64,000 bases of DNA from an uncultured Paludibaculum sp. (GTDB lineage Bacteria > Acidobacteriota > Terriglobia > Bryobacterales > Bryobacteraceae), in the NCBI RefSeq assembly GCF_963665245.1, contig NZ_OY762268.1, positions 1 to 64,000 on the forward strand. Reading direction: 5' to 3'. The notes beneath the pieces were generated by a model that was not told the DNA's origin, ran no database searches, and saw only the letters and a list, made by a program, of their open reading frames with translations. Position 1 is the first letter of the stretch. Every line of letters begins with the position of its first letter. Below, one piece after another: positions 32,029-40,918 of this stretch. The position numbers were made by a program, and so were the translations under genes.

Positions 32029-33868
32029 TACCAGTGTTTCCAACCGTCGGGCGGGCTCTCGTGTCCGCCCGGGCCGGTTGGGTTCAGCTCAGATCCTGAT
32101 CCTCGGACCCCCTGCTGAGAGTGTGTTGGCCGTGCGTATGCGCCGGGCCTTCGGCGCACGTGTCGTGTGCGCGGACGAATGCCCGGACACCGCTCCACTC
32201 CAACTGGCAGTGTGCTCACGCGGAACCGAAAACGCGTCGGCACAGGCCCTGGCATTGCGCGTGCCGTGCCTGGGGGTCGATTTCCGGAACAATGAAACGC
32301 TTGTTGGGCCGCTGGCTCTGCCGGGGCGCGCGGGGTGTTGGGCGTGTGCGCAGGCGCGGCTCTACGCGGCCTCGCAGCAACGCCCGATGGACGACACGCC
32401 CGAGGAATCGATCGCCCTGGCGGTCCCGCTGATCGTGCGGGAAATCCGCGCCATTTTGAGGAATGGGCCGCTGAGTTCCTCGCTGCTCGATCACATCCTG
32501 GCGATCGACACACAGGACTACACGTCGTCGCTGCATCGTGTGGTTCCACTGGCTCGCTGCCCTGTTTGCGGTGGCGCCGCGCGGCATCCCGACGTGCGAA
32601 AGAGCTGCGGTGACGATGTGATGGAGCAGCTCGCGGGCCTGCTGGATTTCCGCACGGGCATTGTCTCGCGCCTCGTGATCGAACCGCCCGCTGAGGTCGG
32701 AGTGGAGACGCCGATTGTCGCGACGGCTGCCCCTCCGCATGTCGTGACAGTAGATGGATCGCTGCGGCAGTTGCCCATTGGATGGGGCAAGGGTTTGGAC
32801 CTGCCGGGCGCGCTGCTATCCGCCGTGGGCGAAGCGGTGGAGCGTTATGCGCCGTCTCTGCCGGAACCCGAGAGGATCGTCTGGGAGGCCGCGGCCGAGC
32901 TCGATGCGCCATGGTTGCAGACAGACCCGGTGTACACAGACGCGCAGTACGACCGTGCGGACTTTCCGTACGTACGGTTCACGGCCCAGATGGTGCAGCC
33001 CTGGGTTGCAGGTTACTGGCTGGACAGTGGCGAAAGGGTGTGGATCCCAGCGATCTCAGCCTTTCTCGCGATGACCGTGACCGCGGAACAGTTCCTGTCA
33101 CAGGGCACGTCGAATGGATTGGCTTCGCATCCCGATCGGGACGAGGCGTCGTTGCGCGCCGTGATGGAACTGGTGGAGAGGGACGCATTTCTGTCGTCCT
33201 GGCTGACGGGCTCGGCCGGCACACGAATTGTCCTGGACGATTCGCTGGATCCAGCGTTGCGTGCCGTGCTGCAGGCCGTCGAACGGCTGGGCGCGGTGGT
33301 GGAGCCGTATCGCCTGGAAACCGCTGCCTGCGGCACCGCTGTGATGTGTCTGGCGCTGGGCGATGGCATCGAGTATCCCGGCGCGACCATCGCGTTGGGC
33401 GCCGATCTGGACCCGGCCCTGGCCGTACGTCAGGCGATTCTGGAACTCGGGCAGACCGGGCCGCACCTGCGCAAGATGATGCGACGGGGCGCACTGGCCG
33501 TTCCGGCGCAGCCGCAGGATGTGCGGACCATGCTGGATCACGCGGCCTGGTATTTTGATGCCGCGCGAGCCGGGGCGTTCGATGCGATGCGCGGGCAGCG
33601 GACTGTGACGCTCCGTGAGATGGAAGAACGGCGGTGTAAGCGGTCGCTGGCGTCGTGCTCTGCGGAGCTCACCTGCGGCGGCGTGCGCGTGGCGTTGGTG
33701 GATGTGACGTCGCCCGACATCGCCACCACAGGGCTATGTGTGATGCGGGCCGTCACTGCCGATCTGCAGCCGCTATGGTACGGATACGGGCTGGAGCGGC
33801 GGCCTGTAGCCCGCGTTACGCGGTTGGGGTTGCGGCGAGATGTTCCGGTCGTACATCCGATCTGGTGA
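32018..33868 (+). CDS. fused E1-like / YcaO cyclodehydratase (TOMM-type)
   Basis: 616 aa from GTG 32018. The N-terminal ~200 residues are like the E1-type (C) partner of azoline-forming enzymes, with a zinc tetrad of CWAC (Cys107, Cys110) and CPVC (Cys181, Cys184). The C-terminal part is a YcaO domain: GALLSAVGEAVERYAP (Glu272, Glu275), then SQGTSNGLAS and AVMELVERD (Glu384, Glu387), its ATP/Mg site. It ends VPVVHPIW, a degenerate form of the proline-rich tail of YcaO cyclodehydratases. It lacks the separate leader-clamp domain that begins LynD/TruD-like fusions (~770 aa). The expected reaction is ATP-driven cyclisation of Cys/Ser/Thr in a peptide. Confidence 0.85.
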   Translation: MARSTSVSNRRAGSRVRPGRLGSAQILILGPPAESVLAVRMRRAFGARVVCADECPDTAPLQLAVCSRGTENASAQALALRVPCLGVDFRNNETLVGPLALPGRAGCWACAQARLYAASQQRPMDDTPEESIALAVPLIVREIRAILRNGPLSSSLLDHILAIDTQDYTSSLHRVVPLARCPVCGGAARHPDVRKSCGDDVMEQLAGLLDFRTGIVSRLVIEPPAEVGVETPIVATAAPPHVVTVDGSLRQLPIGWGKGLDLPGALLSAVGEAVERYAPSLPEPERIVWEAAAELDAPWLQTDPVYTDAQYDRADFPYVRFTAQMVQPWVAGYWLDSGERVWIPAISAFLAMTVTAEQFLSQGTSNGLASHPDRDEASLRAVMELVERDAFLSSWLTGSAGTRIVLDDSLDPALRAVLQAVERLGAVVEPYRLETAACGTAVMCLALGDGIEYPGATIALGADLDPALAVRQAILELGQTGPHLRKMMRRGALAVPAQPQDVRTMLDHAAWYFDAARAGAFDAMRGQRTVTLREMEERRCKRSLASCSAELTCGGVRVALVDVTSPDIATTGLCVMRAVTADLQPLWYGYGLERRPVARVTRLGLRRDVPVVHPIW

Positions 33869-34178
33869 GCAGCGCGCTACGAGCAGATGGGTGTCCCGCC
33901 CGCGCTAACGCAAGGGGGAGAACCTATTGCCCGAGCATCGGCGAACGTCAACCCGCCCAGTCCCGGAGCGTGAGCGACCGGCTGCGCGTCGAACGGACTT
34001 AAGGGTTGTTTCAAAGGCAGGCTAAGTAGCCCGTCGCTCACGCTCCGGGACTGGGCGGTGTTTGGTCGATGCCTCAACCTCCGTTAGCGCCCATGCGACC
34101 CTGCCGGGTGAGAAGTGGCTGGTTTGGTTCAGGGGCCGTGCGTGGCTCAACATCACGGTGGCGTACTAAGCTCGTAGG
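33869..34178. other. 310-base gap carrying a long inverted repeat
   Basis: Between the YcaO gene and truA no gene is supported. The centre is occupied by the perfect inverted repeat at 33954-34057. The remainder has no clear promoter, although truA must be expressed from here or by read-through. Confidence 0.5.
33954..34057. repeat. perfect 25-bp inverted repeat
   Basis: Bases 33954-33978 (beginning CGCCCAGTCCCGGAGCG) are the exact reverse complement of 34033-34057, with a 54-base spacer. A diverged single copy occurs at 19191-19214 within the phage-like cluster. The structure could form a cruciform or long hairpin and may be a bidirectional terminator or a pair of head-to-head interspersed repeats. 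Confidence 0.85.
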
Positions 34179-34937
34179 GTGAGAACGTGGAAGCTTCTGA
34201 TTGAGTACGACGGTACGCAGTACCGCGGCTGGGCCGAGCAGACCAATGCTCCGAAGACCGTGATGGGCGAACTGCGCAAGGCCGCCGAAGAACTGTTTGC
34301 CGGACCTGTGGAACTGATGGGCTCAGGCCGCACCGACGCCGGAGTGCATGCGGCGGAGCAGGTGGCGCATCTGCGGGCCAATCCGAAGCGCGCCGTATCG
34401 CCGGAACTGCTGGCCCGGAAGTTGAACGAGGCTCTGCCTGCCGATATCGCGATCATTGCGGCGAAGGAAGCTCCGGCGAAGTTCCATGCGCGGCACGATG
34501 CGGTCTCGCGGAGCTATGTCTACCAGATCTCTCGGCGCAAGACGGCGTTCTCGAAGAAGTACGTCTGGTGGATCAAGGAGCCGTTGGACATCGAGCAGAT
34601 GAAAGCGGCCGCGGCGCTGATTCCAGGGCGGCACGACTTCGCGCGGTTCCGGGCGAAGGATCCGTCGAAGCCGGGCGAGTCGAGCATCGTGGTGGTGGAG
34701 TCGGCCACGGTGGAGGAACAGGACGACTTGATTCTGTTTCACATTGAGGCTTCGCACTTCCTGTGGAAGATGGTGAGAAGGCTTGCAGGAACGCTGGTAA
34801 AAGTGGGCAAGAGCGAAGTGACGGTGGCTCAGTTTCAGGACCTGATCGAAGCGCGTGGGCCGCAGTTGGATGTCGCGGCGTGGACAGCGCCGGCATCCGG
34901 CCTTTTCCTGGAGAAGATACGCTACCCGCAGGTGTGA
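34179..34937 (+). CDS. truA: tRNA pseudouridine(38-40) synthase TruA
   Basis: 252 aa from GTG 34179, normal TruA length. The catalytic Asp53 lies in GSGRTDAGVHA; other family blocks are LIEYDGTQYRGWAEQ, ARHDAVSRSYVYQISRR, GRHDFARFRA and the C-terminal FHIEASHFLWKMVRRLAGTL. It converts U38-U40 of the tRNA anticodon arm to pseudouridine. No other translation genes adjoin it. The beta-galactosidase gene begins 36 bases downstream. Confidence 0.93.
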   Translation: MRTWKLLIEYDGTQYRGWAEQTNAPKTVMGELRKAAEELFAGPVELMGSGRTDAGVHAAEQVAHLRANPKRAVSPELLARKLNEALPADIAIIAAKEAPAKFHARHDAVSRSYVYQISRRKTAFSKKYVWWIKEPLDIEQMKAAAALIPGRHDFARFRAKDPSKPGESSIVVVESATVEEQDDLILFHIEASHFLWKMVRRLAGTLVKVGKSEVTVAQFQDLIEARGPQLDVAAWTAPASGLFLEKIRYPQV

Positions 34938-34972
34938 TATTTTCGGATGCGGTAGTCCCCGGAGCGAAAATT

Positions 34973-37900
34973 ATGCGGAATGTATTGACCTCGTCTGTCT
35001 CTCTCTTGTTATTTGTAAGCGCTTGCCTCGCGGCCGACCGGCCGGAGTGGGACAATCCCGCCATCTACAAGATCGGCGAGGAGAAGCCCCACGCCACGAT
35101 GATGGTGTATCCGACGGCCGAACTGGCCAAGGCCGGGCAGATGGCGCAATCGCCCTGGTTTCAGTCGCTGAACGGCACATGGAAATTCGATGGCGTGCTG
35201 CGGCCCGCTGACCGGCCGCTGGACTTCTTCCGCACGGACTTCAACGACTCGGCGTGGCGCACCATGCCGGTGCCGGCGAGTTGGCAGTTGCATGGCTTCG
35301 ACATCCCTATCTACTCGAACGTGCCCTATCCGTTCCCGCAGGATCCGAAGCTGATGCCGACGCCGCCGAAGGACTTCAATCCCGTGGGCAGCTACCGGCG
35401 GACGTTCACCATCGCGCCCACCTGGAAGGGCCGCGAGGTGTACTTGCACTTCGCTGGGGTCGACTCCGCGTTTTACGTGTGGGTGAACGGCGTGATGGTG
35501 GGCTACAACGAGGACAGCCGCACTCCGGCCGAGTTCAACATCACGAAGCACCTCAAGCCGGGCTCGAACGTGCTGGCCGTGCAGGTCTACCGCTTCGGCG
35601 ACGGCGCGTATCTGGAAGACCAGGACATGTGGCGCATGAGCGGCATCTATCGCGAGGTGTACTTGTGGTCGACGGCGCCCTCGCACGTGCGCGACTACGA
35701 AGTGCATTCACCGATGGACGGCTCGCTGAAGGTGAACGCGGAGATTCAGAATCCCGAGAAGTGTACGCTGCAGGCGGAGTTGTTCGATGCGGCCGGACTC
35801 GCCGCAGGGAAGGCCCAGGCGCCGTGCGCGGCGAGTGCTGAACTGGCGATGCAGGTGAAGGCGCCGAAGCTCTGGTCGGCCGAGTCACCGTATCTCTACA
35901 AGGTGCTGCTGACGCTGAAGAGTGCGTCGGGCGCTGTGATTGAAGTGATCCCGCAGACGGTGGGCTTTCGCACCATCAAGATTGAAGGCGGGCGGCTGAA
36001 GGTGAACGGGCAGGTGGTGCTGATCAAGGGCACGAACCGGCACGAGCATTCGCCGGAGACCGGCAAGGTGGTGGACCGCGCTCTGATGATCAAGGACATC
36101 GAGCTGATGAAGCAGTACAACATCAACGCGGTCCGGACGTCGCACTATCCCAATCATCCGGACTGGTACGAGCTGTGCGACCGGTATGGCATCTATGTGA
36201 TGGACGAGGCGAACATTGAGTGCCACCACTATGGGAACAGCGGTCCGGGCAATCTGCTGACGGAGTCGCCGGATTGGACGGGCGCCTACCTGGATCGCGT
36301 GCAGCGCATGGTGGAGCGCGACAAGAACCACCCGTCGATCTTTGCCTGGTCGATGGGGAATGAAAGCGGCGACGGGTTGAACGCGAAGGTGACCTACGAA
36401 TGGGCGAAGCAGCGCGACCCCTCGCGCCCGTGGCACTACGAGGGTACGACCTCGCACGGCGGGTCCAACGCGGACATCAACTCATTTATGTACCCGACGC
36501 CGGAGCGAGTGAAGCAGGCGGCGGCCCAGCGGCCCGACATGCCGCTGATCCTGTGTGAGTACACGCATGCGATGGGCAACTCGAACGGCGGGCTGAAGGA
36601 GTATTGGGACATCTTCTACAGCGGCACGAATGCGCAGGGCGCCTTTGTGTGGGACTGGGTGGACCAGGGGCTATGGGTGCCGACTCCGCAGGAGTACAAG
36701 CAGAACTGGCCCGCGCCGCGATTCCTAGCCTATGGCGGCTGGTGGGAAGACAAGACGGGCATCCGGAACGACAATAACTTCAACAACAACGGACTGGTGT
36801 CGGCCGATCGCAAGCCACACCCCGGGCTGTCGGCCATCAAGTATGTCTACCGCAATCTGCACACATCGGCCGTGGATCTGGTGGACGGCCGGGTGAAGGT
36901 CAAGAACTGGTTCAATTTCACGAATGCGCAGGACGTGGCCGAGGCGACGTGGACGGTGACGTCGGCGAGCGGCGCCGTGCTGGCTTCGGGACGGATCGCG
37001 GATCTGAATATTGCTCCAGGCGCGGAGCGGGAGTACGCGCTGCCGCTGCCGAAGTTGAAGGCCGGCCCTGGCAACGAGTATTGGCTGAGTGTCAGCTACA
37101 AGCTGAAGGGCGATGAGTCGTGGGCGAAACGCGGGCACGAGATCTCGTACGACCAGTTCGCACTGCCGGGCAGGGAAGACGCCAAGCCGGCTGATTTCAC
37201 CAAGGCTCCGGCGTTGACTGTGAACGATGAGGGCGACTGGGTCGCCTTCAAGGGCGGCAGCTTCTCGATGATGTTCAGCAAGAAGGATGGTGTGATCACG
37301 TCTTATAAGTACAAAGGCGTGTCGCTGCTGGACCGCGGGCCGCGCGTCGACTTCTGGCGCGCTGAGACGGACAACGACGTGGGCGCGCGCAAGGCCCAGC
37401 ACAACCGCACCACGGAGACGGACATGAAGGTCTGGCGTGACGCGGGGACGTGGTGGGACGTGCAATCGGCGCAGGTGGAGAAGGTGGATGAGCGCACCGC
37501 GAAGATCACGGTGAAGGCCGAGCCCGCCAATGCGGGCGGGGCGATGGTCACGATGACGTATACGGTGCATGGCAGCGGCGATGTGATCGTGGAGACGTCG
37601 TATCAGCCGGGTACGCAGAAGCGCGCGATGATGGAGCGGTTTGGTACGGAGTTGGTGGTGTCGCCGGGCCTCGAGAACCTGGCGTGGTATGGGCGTGGTC
37701 CGGCGGAGACGTATATCGACCGGCCGTTTGAGCGCGTGGGTGTCTACAAGAGCACGGTGGCGAAGCAGTGGGTGGACTACTCGCGTCCTCAGGAGAACGG
37801 CAACAAGACGGATGTGCGGTGGGTGGCGCTGACGAACGCGCAGGGCGTGGGGTTGCTGGCGGTCGGGGCTCCGCAACTGAGCGTGGGCGCCAAGCACTTC

Positions 37901-38131
37901 ACGAAGGACGATCTGGAACGGGCGGCGTACACGTTCATGATGCAGCCGCATCCGCAGGTGTTCCTGAATCTCGACTGGAAGCAGATGGGCGTGGGCGGCA
38001 TCGATAGTTGGTCTTCGAATGCGCTGCCGATGAAGGACTACCGCATCCCATCCGACCAGCCGTACTCGTATCGGTATAGACTATCGCCAGTGGAAGGCGA
38101 CTTCAGCGTGAAGGCTCTGGAAGCGTTCTGA
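34973..38131 (+). CDS. exported GH2 beta-galactosidase
   Basis: 1052 aa from ATG 34973, preceded by GGAG at 34961-34964; an in-frame ATG inside truA would add a meaningless extension. The N-terminus is a signal sequence (LLLFVSACLAAD) whose VSAC could be a lipobox, so it is periplasmic or outer-membrane anchored. LacZ-type order: jelly-roll, Ig-like, then TIM barrel with acid/base Glu464 (WSMGNESGD) and nucleophile Glu529 (LCEYTHAMGNSNG), Ig-like domain and the C-terminal beta-sandwich (GRGPAETYIDRPF). It hydrolyses beta-galactosides. The aldose epimerase follows 19 bases downstream. Confidence 0.92.
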   Translation: MRNVLTSSVSLLLFVSACLAADRPEWDNPAIYKIGEEKPHATMMVYPTAELAKAGQMAQSPWFQSLNGTWKFDGVLRPADRPLDFFRTDFNDSAWRTMPVPASWQLHGFDIPIYSNVPYPFPQDPKLMPTPPKDFNPVGSYRRTFTIAPTWKGREVYLHFAGVDSAFYVWVNGVMVGYNEDSRTPAEFNITKHLKPGSNVLAVQVYRFGDGAYLEDQDMWRMSGIYREVYLWSTAPSHVRDYEVHSPMDGSLKVNAEIQNPEKCTLQAELFDAAGLAAGKAQAPCAASAELAMQVKAPKLWSAESPYLYKVLLTLKSASGAVIEVIPQTVGFRTIKIEGGRLKVNGQVVLIKGTNRHEHSPETGKVVDRALMIKDIELMKQYNINAVRTSHYPNHPDWYELCDRYGIYVMDEANIECHHYGNSGPGNLLTESPDWTGAYLDRVQRMVERDKNHPSIFAWSMGNESGDGLNAKVTYEWAKQRDPSRPWHYEGTTSHGGSNADINSFMYPTPERVKQAAAQRPDMPLILCEYTHAMGNSNGGLKEYWDIFYSGTNAQGAFVWDWVDQGLWVPTPQEYKQNWPAPRFLAYGGWWEDKTGIRNDNNFNNNGLVSADRKPHPGLSAIKYVYRNLHTSAVDLVDGRVKVKNWFNFTNAQDVAEATWTVTSASGAVLASGRIADLNIAPGAEREYALPLPKLKAGPGNEYWLSVSYKLKGDESWAKRGHEISYDQFALPGREDAKPADFTKAPALTVNDEGDWVAFKGGSFSMMFSKKDGVITSYKYKGVSLLDRGPRVDFWRAETDNDVGARKAQHNRTTETDMKVWRDAGTWWDVQSAQVEKVDERTAKITVKAEPANAGGAMVTMTYTVHGSGDVIVETSYQPGTQKRAMMERFGTELVVSPGLENLAWYGRGPAETYIDRPFERVGVYKSTVAKQWVDYSRPQENGNKTDVRWVALTNAQGVGLLAVGAPQLSVGAKHFTKDDLERAAYTFMMQPHPQVFLNLDWKQMGVGGIDSWSSNALPMKDYRIPSDQPYSYRYRLSPVEGDFSVKALEAF

Positions 38132-38150
38132 TCCGCTGCATGGAGACAAG

Positions 38151-39299
38151 ATGCATCTAAAAATCTGCGCGTTGGTGGTTTTCGTGGCAATGTTCGCCGG
38201 GTGCAAGAAGGCAGAGCAGGAAAGGACCAGTTCCGTGACGACTCAGGATTTTGGGAAGACGGAGAAGGGCGAGGCGCTGAGCCTGTATACGCTCAAGAAC
38301 CGGAATGGCGTGGAGCTATCGGTGACGAACTACGGTGCCCGCGTGGTGGCATTGAAGACGCCCGATGCCCACGGGAATGTCGCCGACATTACGCTCGGCT
38401 TCGAGACCGCCAAGGGCTATGAGGGGGCGAATCCTTACTTCGGGGCGATTGTGGGGCGCTATGGGAACCGCATCGCGAAGGGTAAGTTCAAGCTGGACGG
38501 CAAGGAGTATACGCTGGCCAAGAACAACGGCGAGAACAGCCTGCACGGCGGCTTGGTGGGCTTCGACCGGGTGGTTTGGAGCGGACGGGCCGAAGACGTC
38601 GGTGGTGTTGGGAAGGTGACACTGACGTACACGAGCAAGGACGGCGAGGAAGGGTATCCCGGGACCCTGAACGTCACCGTAACCTACACACTGAACAACA
38701 ACGACGAGATCCAGATCGACTACCTGGCCACGACGGACAAAGCGACGGTGTTGAACCTGACGAATCACACCTATTTCAACCTGGCGGGCGAGGGCAAGGG
38801 CGACATCCTGAATCAGTTGATGCAGGTGAATGCCGACAAGTTCACGCCCGTGGATGCGGGGTTGATTCCCACCGGCGAACTAAAGGATGTGACGGGCACT
38901 CCGTTTGATTTCCGCAAGCCGACGGCGATTGGCGCGCGGATCAACGACAAGGACGAGCAGTTGATGCTGGGCAAGGGCTACGACCATAACTACGTGCTGA
39001 ATCGCACCGGCAGCGGTCTGGTGCAGGCCGCCCGGGCGGAGGATGCGGCGTCGGGCCGGGTGTTGGAAGTGTGGACCACTGAGCCGGGTGTGCAGTTCTA
39101 CACCGGCAACTTCCTGGACGGTACGGTGGCCGGCAAGAACGGCGTGCACTACGCACAGCGTTCGGCCTTCTGCCTGGAGACGCAGCACTACCCGGATTCG
39201 CCGAATCATCCGGACTTTCCGAGCACCGTGCTGAAGCCGGGCGAGGAGTACAAGACGACGACGGTGTGGAAGCTGCGGACTGTGCAAGCAGCGAAGTAG
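38151..39299 (+). CDS. lipoprotein aldose 1-epimerase (GalM family)
   Basis: 382 aa with a lipoprotein signal (CALVVFVAMFAGCKK, Cys18). The galactose-mutarotase fold is evident: VTNYGARVVALKTPD, GRYGNRIAKGKF, NNGENSLHGG, catalytic His206 in LTNHTYFNLAG and catalytic Glu343 in FCLETQHYPDSPNHP. It interconverts alpha and beta anomers of free sugars, here outside the cytoplasm where it can act on sugar released by the beta-galactosidase encoded just upstream. GGAGAC precedes the ATG. A strong terminator follows, so the two genes form a unit. Confidence 0.9.
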   Translation: MHLKICALVVFVAMFAGCKKAEQERTSSVTTQDFGKTEKGEALSLYTLKNRNGVELSVTNYGARVVALKTPDAHGNVADITLGFETAKGYEGANPYFGAIVGRYGNRIAKGKFKLDGKEYTLAKNNGENSLHGGLVGFDRVVWSGRAEDVGGVGKVTLTYTSKDGEEGYPGTLNVTVTYTLNNNDEIQIDYLATTDKATVLNLTNHTYFNLAGEGKGDILNQLMQVNADKFTPVDAGLIPTGELKDVTGTPFDFRKPTAIGARINDKDEQLMLGKGYDHNYVLNRTGSGLVQAARAEDAASGRVLEVWTTEPGVQFYTGNFLDGTVAGKNGVHYAQRSAFCLETQHYPDSPNHPDFPSTVLKPGEEYKTTTVWKLRTVQAAK

Positions 39300-39322
39300 A
39301 GCCGGAGCAATACAGAGACGAG

Positions 39323-39351
39323 AAAGGCCATCCTTCGGGGCGGCCTTTTTC
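39323..39351 (+). terminator. intrinsic terminator after the epimerase gene
   Basis: AAAGGCC (39323-39329) pairs with GGCCTTT (39342-39348) around a 12-base loop containing TTCGGGG; the T-run at 39346-39350 follows. It begins 23 bases after the epimerase stop. Confidence 0.8.
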
Positions 39352-39513
39352 ATTTGTAAACGGGTGGCTGAAGAGTGGCGCACTCCGGCTGCCCGAAACC
39401 ATCCTCTGTGGCGGTTTTGGGGCAGGGGTTGTCGCACTACAAGGAAGAAGTCCTTTGTTTTTAGGCGGAGAGGATGGCCAGCGAACTGCAGTTCAAGAGG
39501 CTGGAGTCTCTCC

Positions 39514-39915
39514 ATGCAAAAACACATATTCATGACGCCACAAGACCACGAGCGGCTTAGCAGCATGCTTGCCGATCACGCCGTCGTCCGTGAGGATTTG
39601 AAGCGGCTGGAGGAAGAACTGGACCGCGCCGATATCGTGGATGTCCGCGAACTTCCGACTGACGTCGTCACGATGCACTCCGTGGTGAGGCTACGCGATC
39701 TCGATTCCGGCGAGTTCAAGACTTACCGGCTGGTCTACCCGAGTGAGGCGGGCCGCGGCGAGTCGTCGCTATCGGTGCTGGCGCCGATCGGAACCGCATT
39801 GCTGGGCTACCGCAGCGGGGACACCATCGAATGGGCGGTGCCGCGCGGACTGCGCCGGTTGCAGGTGGTTGAAGTGTTGTATCAGCCGGAAGCTGCCGGA
39901 TCTCCGCCTGTCTGA
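39514..39915 (+). CDS. Rnk/GreA-family nucleoside diphosphate kinase regulator-like protein
   Basis: 133 aa from ATG 39514 (GGAG at 39503-39506); a second ATG is at 39532. After a short helical coiled region (HERLSSMLADHAVVREDLKR, LEEELDRA) comes the GreA/Rnk C-terminal domain: VVTMHSVVRLRDLDSGEFK, TYRLVYPSEA, LSVLAPIGTALLGYRSGDTI and WAVPRGLRRLQVVEVLYQP. Length matches Rnk (~135 aa) rather than GreA (~158 aa), whose long coiled coil is absent. It should bind RNA polymerase in the secondary channel. No operon partner is seen. Confidence 0.85.
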   Translation: MQKHIFMTPQDHERLSSMLADHAVVREDLKRLEEELDRADIVDVRELPTDVVTMHSVVRLRDLDSGEFKTYRLVYPSEAGRGESSLSVLAPIGTALLGYRSGDTIEWAVPRGLRRLQVVEVLYQPEAAGSPPV

Positions 39916-39926
39916 AGCCGATTGAT

Positions 39927-39950
39927 GCGGGGGCCTGGAACGGCCCCCGC
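39927..39950. terminator. GC-rich hairpin downstream of the Rnk-like gene
   Basis: A perfect 9-bp stem GCGGGGGCC/GGCCCCCGC with a TGGAAC loop starts 11 bases after the stop. There is no U-tract on the plus strand, so it may act only as an RNA 3' stabiliser or weak terminator. Confidence 0.45.
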
Positions 39951-39955
39951 CAATG

Positions 39956-39978
39956 AAAAAGGCTACTTTGCAGTAGCC
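39956..39978 (-). terminator. intrinsic terminator of the tRNA-Arg gene
   Basis: On the minus strand GGCTACT (39978-39972) pairs with AGTAGCC (39967-39961), with a 4-base loop, followed by TTTTT (39960-39956). It starts 19 bases past the tRNA 3' end. Confidence 0.8.
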
Positions 39979-39997
39979 CGGAAGTCGTCGAATTGTG

Positions 39998-40074
39998 TGG
40001 TACGCCCGAGAGGATTCGAACCTCTGACCTTTTGCTCCGGAGGCAAACGCTCTATCCAGCTGAGCTACGGGCGC
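39998..40074 (-). tRNA. tRNA-Arg (CCG anticodon)
   Basis: On the minus strand acceptor GCGCCCG pairs with CGGGCGT (one G-U pair), discriminator A and encoded CCA follow at 40001-39998. The D arm is GCTCAGCTGGATAGAGC, the anticodon stem TTTGC/GCAAA encloses loop CTCCGGA with anticodon CCG, and the T arm AGAGGTTCGAATCCTCT is canonical. The total length is 77 bases. Confidence 0.95.
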
Positions 40075-40095
40075 ACAGTTCTCTATGATTATAGC

Positions 40096-40914
40096 TTAGT
40101 TGGGCGGCGGTAGACGGCGAATCTTGATGTTGCGGAACCACGCTACGTCGTTGTGATGCTGCAACGCGAGCGGCGTAGTTTGTTTCGGCATCTTCTCCAG
40201 CAATTCCCGTACCGGGTGGCCGGCCGGCCAACGCTCCTCGATATGCTTGCGTACGTCGGCCGTGTCCAGGTCGGTATCCACCACCTTCACGCCGTTTAGC
40301 CAGTGCTCCACGTGCTTGCCACGCACCACGATTTTGGCCTGATTGAACTCGCCCACGGGCTTGGTGGCATCCTTGGTGGCGGCCGCCATGCGGTAGAGCG
40401 AGGCGGCGCGGCTCAAGGGGCTGTGCAGAGCGTCGGGATGGCGCTGGTTGTCGATCACCTGATACTCAAAGGCCACCGGGTAGACCTGAGCGCCCGAGCC
40501 CGCCTTCACCTTGTCGACGCGGGCCGAATGATGCTGCAACTCATAGGCAACCTGCTGCTCAAAGGGCATCTTCGGGTTGGGCAACTGCGCGGCGTCGATC
40601 AGGACCGAGTCCTGGATCTTGTACTTCACGCCACTGTTGGAGCCGGGTGCGACCTTCCATTCGAAGGTCAGCACGAAATCGCCGAACGTCGCCGTTGTGA
40701 GCAAGTCTTCGCGGATCTTCGGGTTCGATAGCGACTTGAGGCAGCCGTTCTCCACAGTCCAGGCATCGGTGCCGGCTTTGGTCCAACCTTTGGTCGATTT
40801 GCCGTCGAACAGGAGCGCCCACCCGAGCTTCTTTTCATCCGAGGTGAGCGTGTTCGGCTGCTGTTGCGCGAAGACTGTCGCGGCGAGAGTGAGGCCAAGG
40901 ACTGGGAGGCGCAT
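40096..40914 (-). CDS. secreted DUF1080 (3-keto-glycan hydrolase-like) protein
   Basis: 272 aa from ATG 40914, taken because the signal peptide MRLPVLGLTLAATVFAQ begins there, four bases after the upstream stop; the longer frame adds a Pro/Arg-rich stretch. The DUF1080 concanavalin-like domain is typical: WALLFDGKSTKGWTKAG, WTVENGCLKS, FGDFVLTFEWKVAPGSNSG and NIKIRRLPP at the end. Some members hydrolyse 3-keto-glucosides; others only bind sugars. It is last in a five-gene operon headed by the MFS exporter. Confidence 0.82.
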   Translation of the reverse strand: MRLPVLGLTLAATVFAQQQPNTLTSDEKKLGWALLFDGKSTKGWTKAGTDAWTVENGCLKSLSNPKIREDLLTTATFGDFVLTFEWKVAPGSNSGVKYKIQDSVLIDAAQLPNPKMPFEQQVAYELQHHSARVDKVKAGSGAQVYPVAFEYQVIDNQRHPDALHSPLSRAASLYRMAAATKDATKPVGEFNQAKIVVRGKHVEHWLNGVKVVDTDLDTADVRKHIEERWPAGHPVRELLEKMPKQTTPLALQHHNDVAWFRNIKIRRLPPPN

Positions 40915-40918
40915 GGGG

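Noticed and set aside
34763..34972. N-terminal extension of the beta-galactosidase from an ATG inside truA
   Set aside because: The extension is out of character and a signal peptide with a good ribosome-binding site begins at 34973.
36725..37951. Minus-strand 408-aa ORF inside the beta-galactosidase gene
   Set aside because: His/Arg-rich shadow; the plus strand has intact GH2 motifs.
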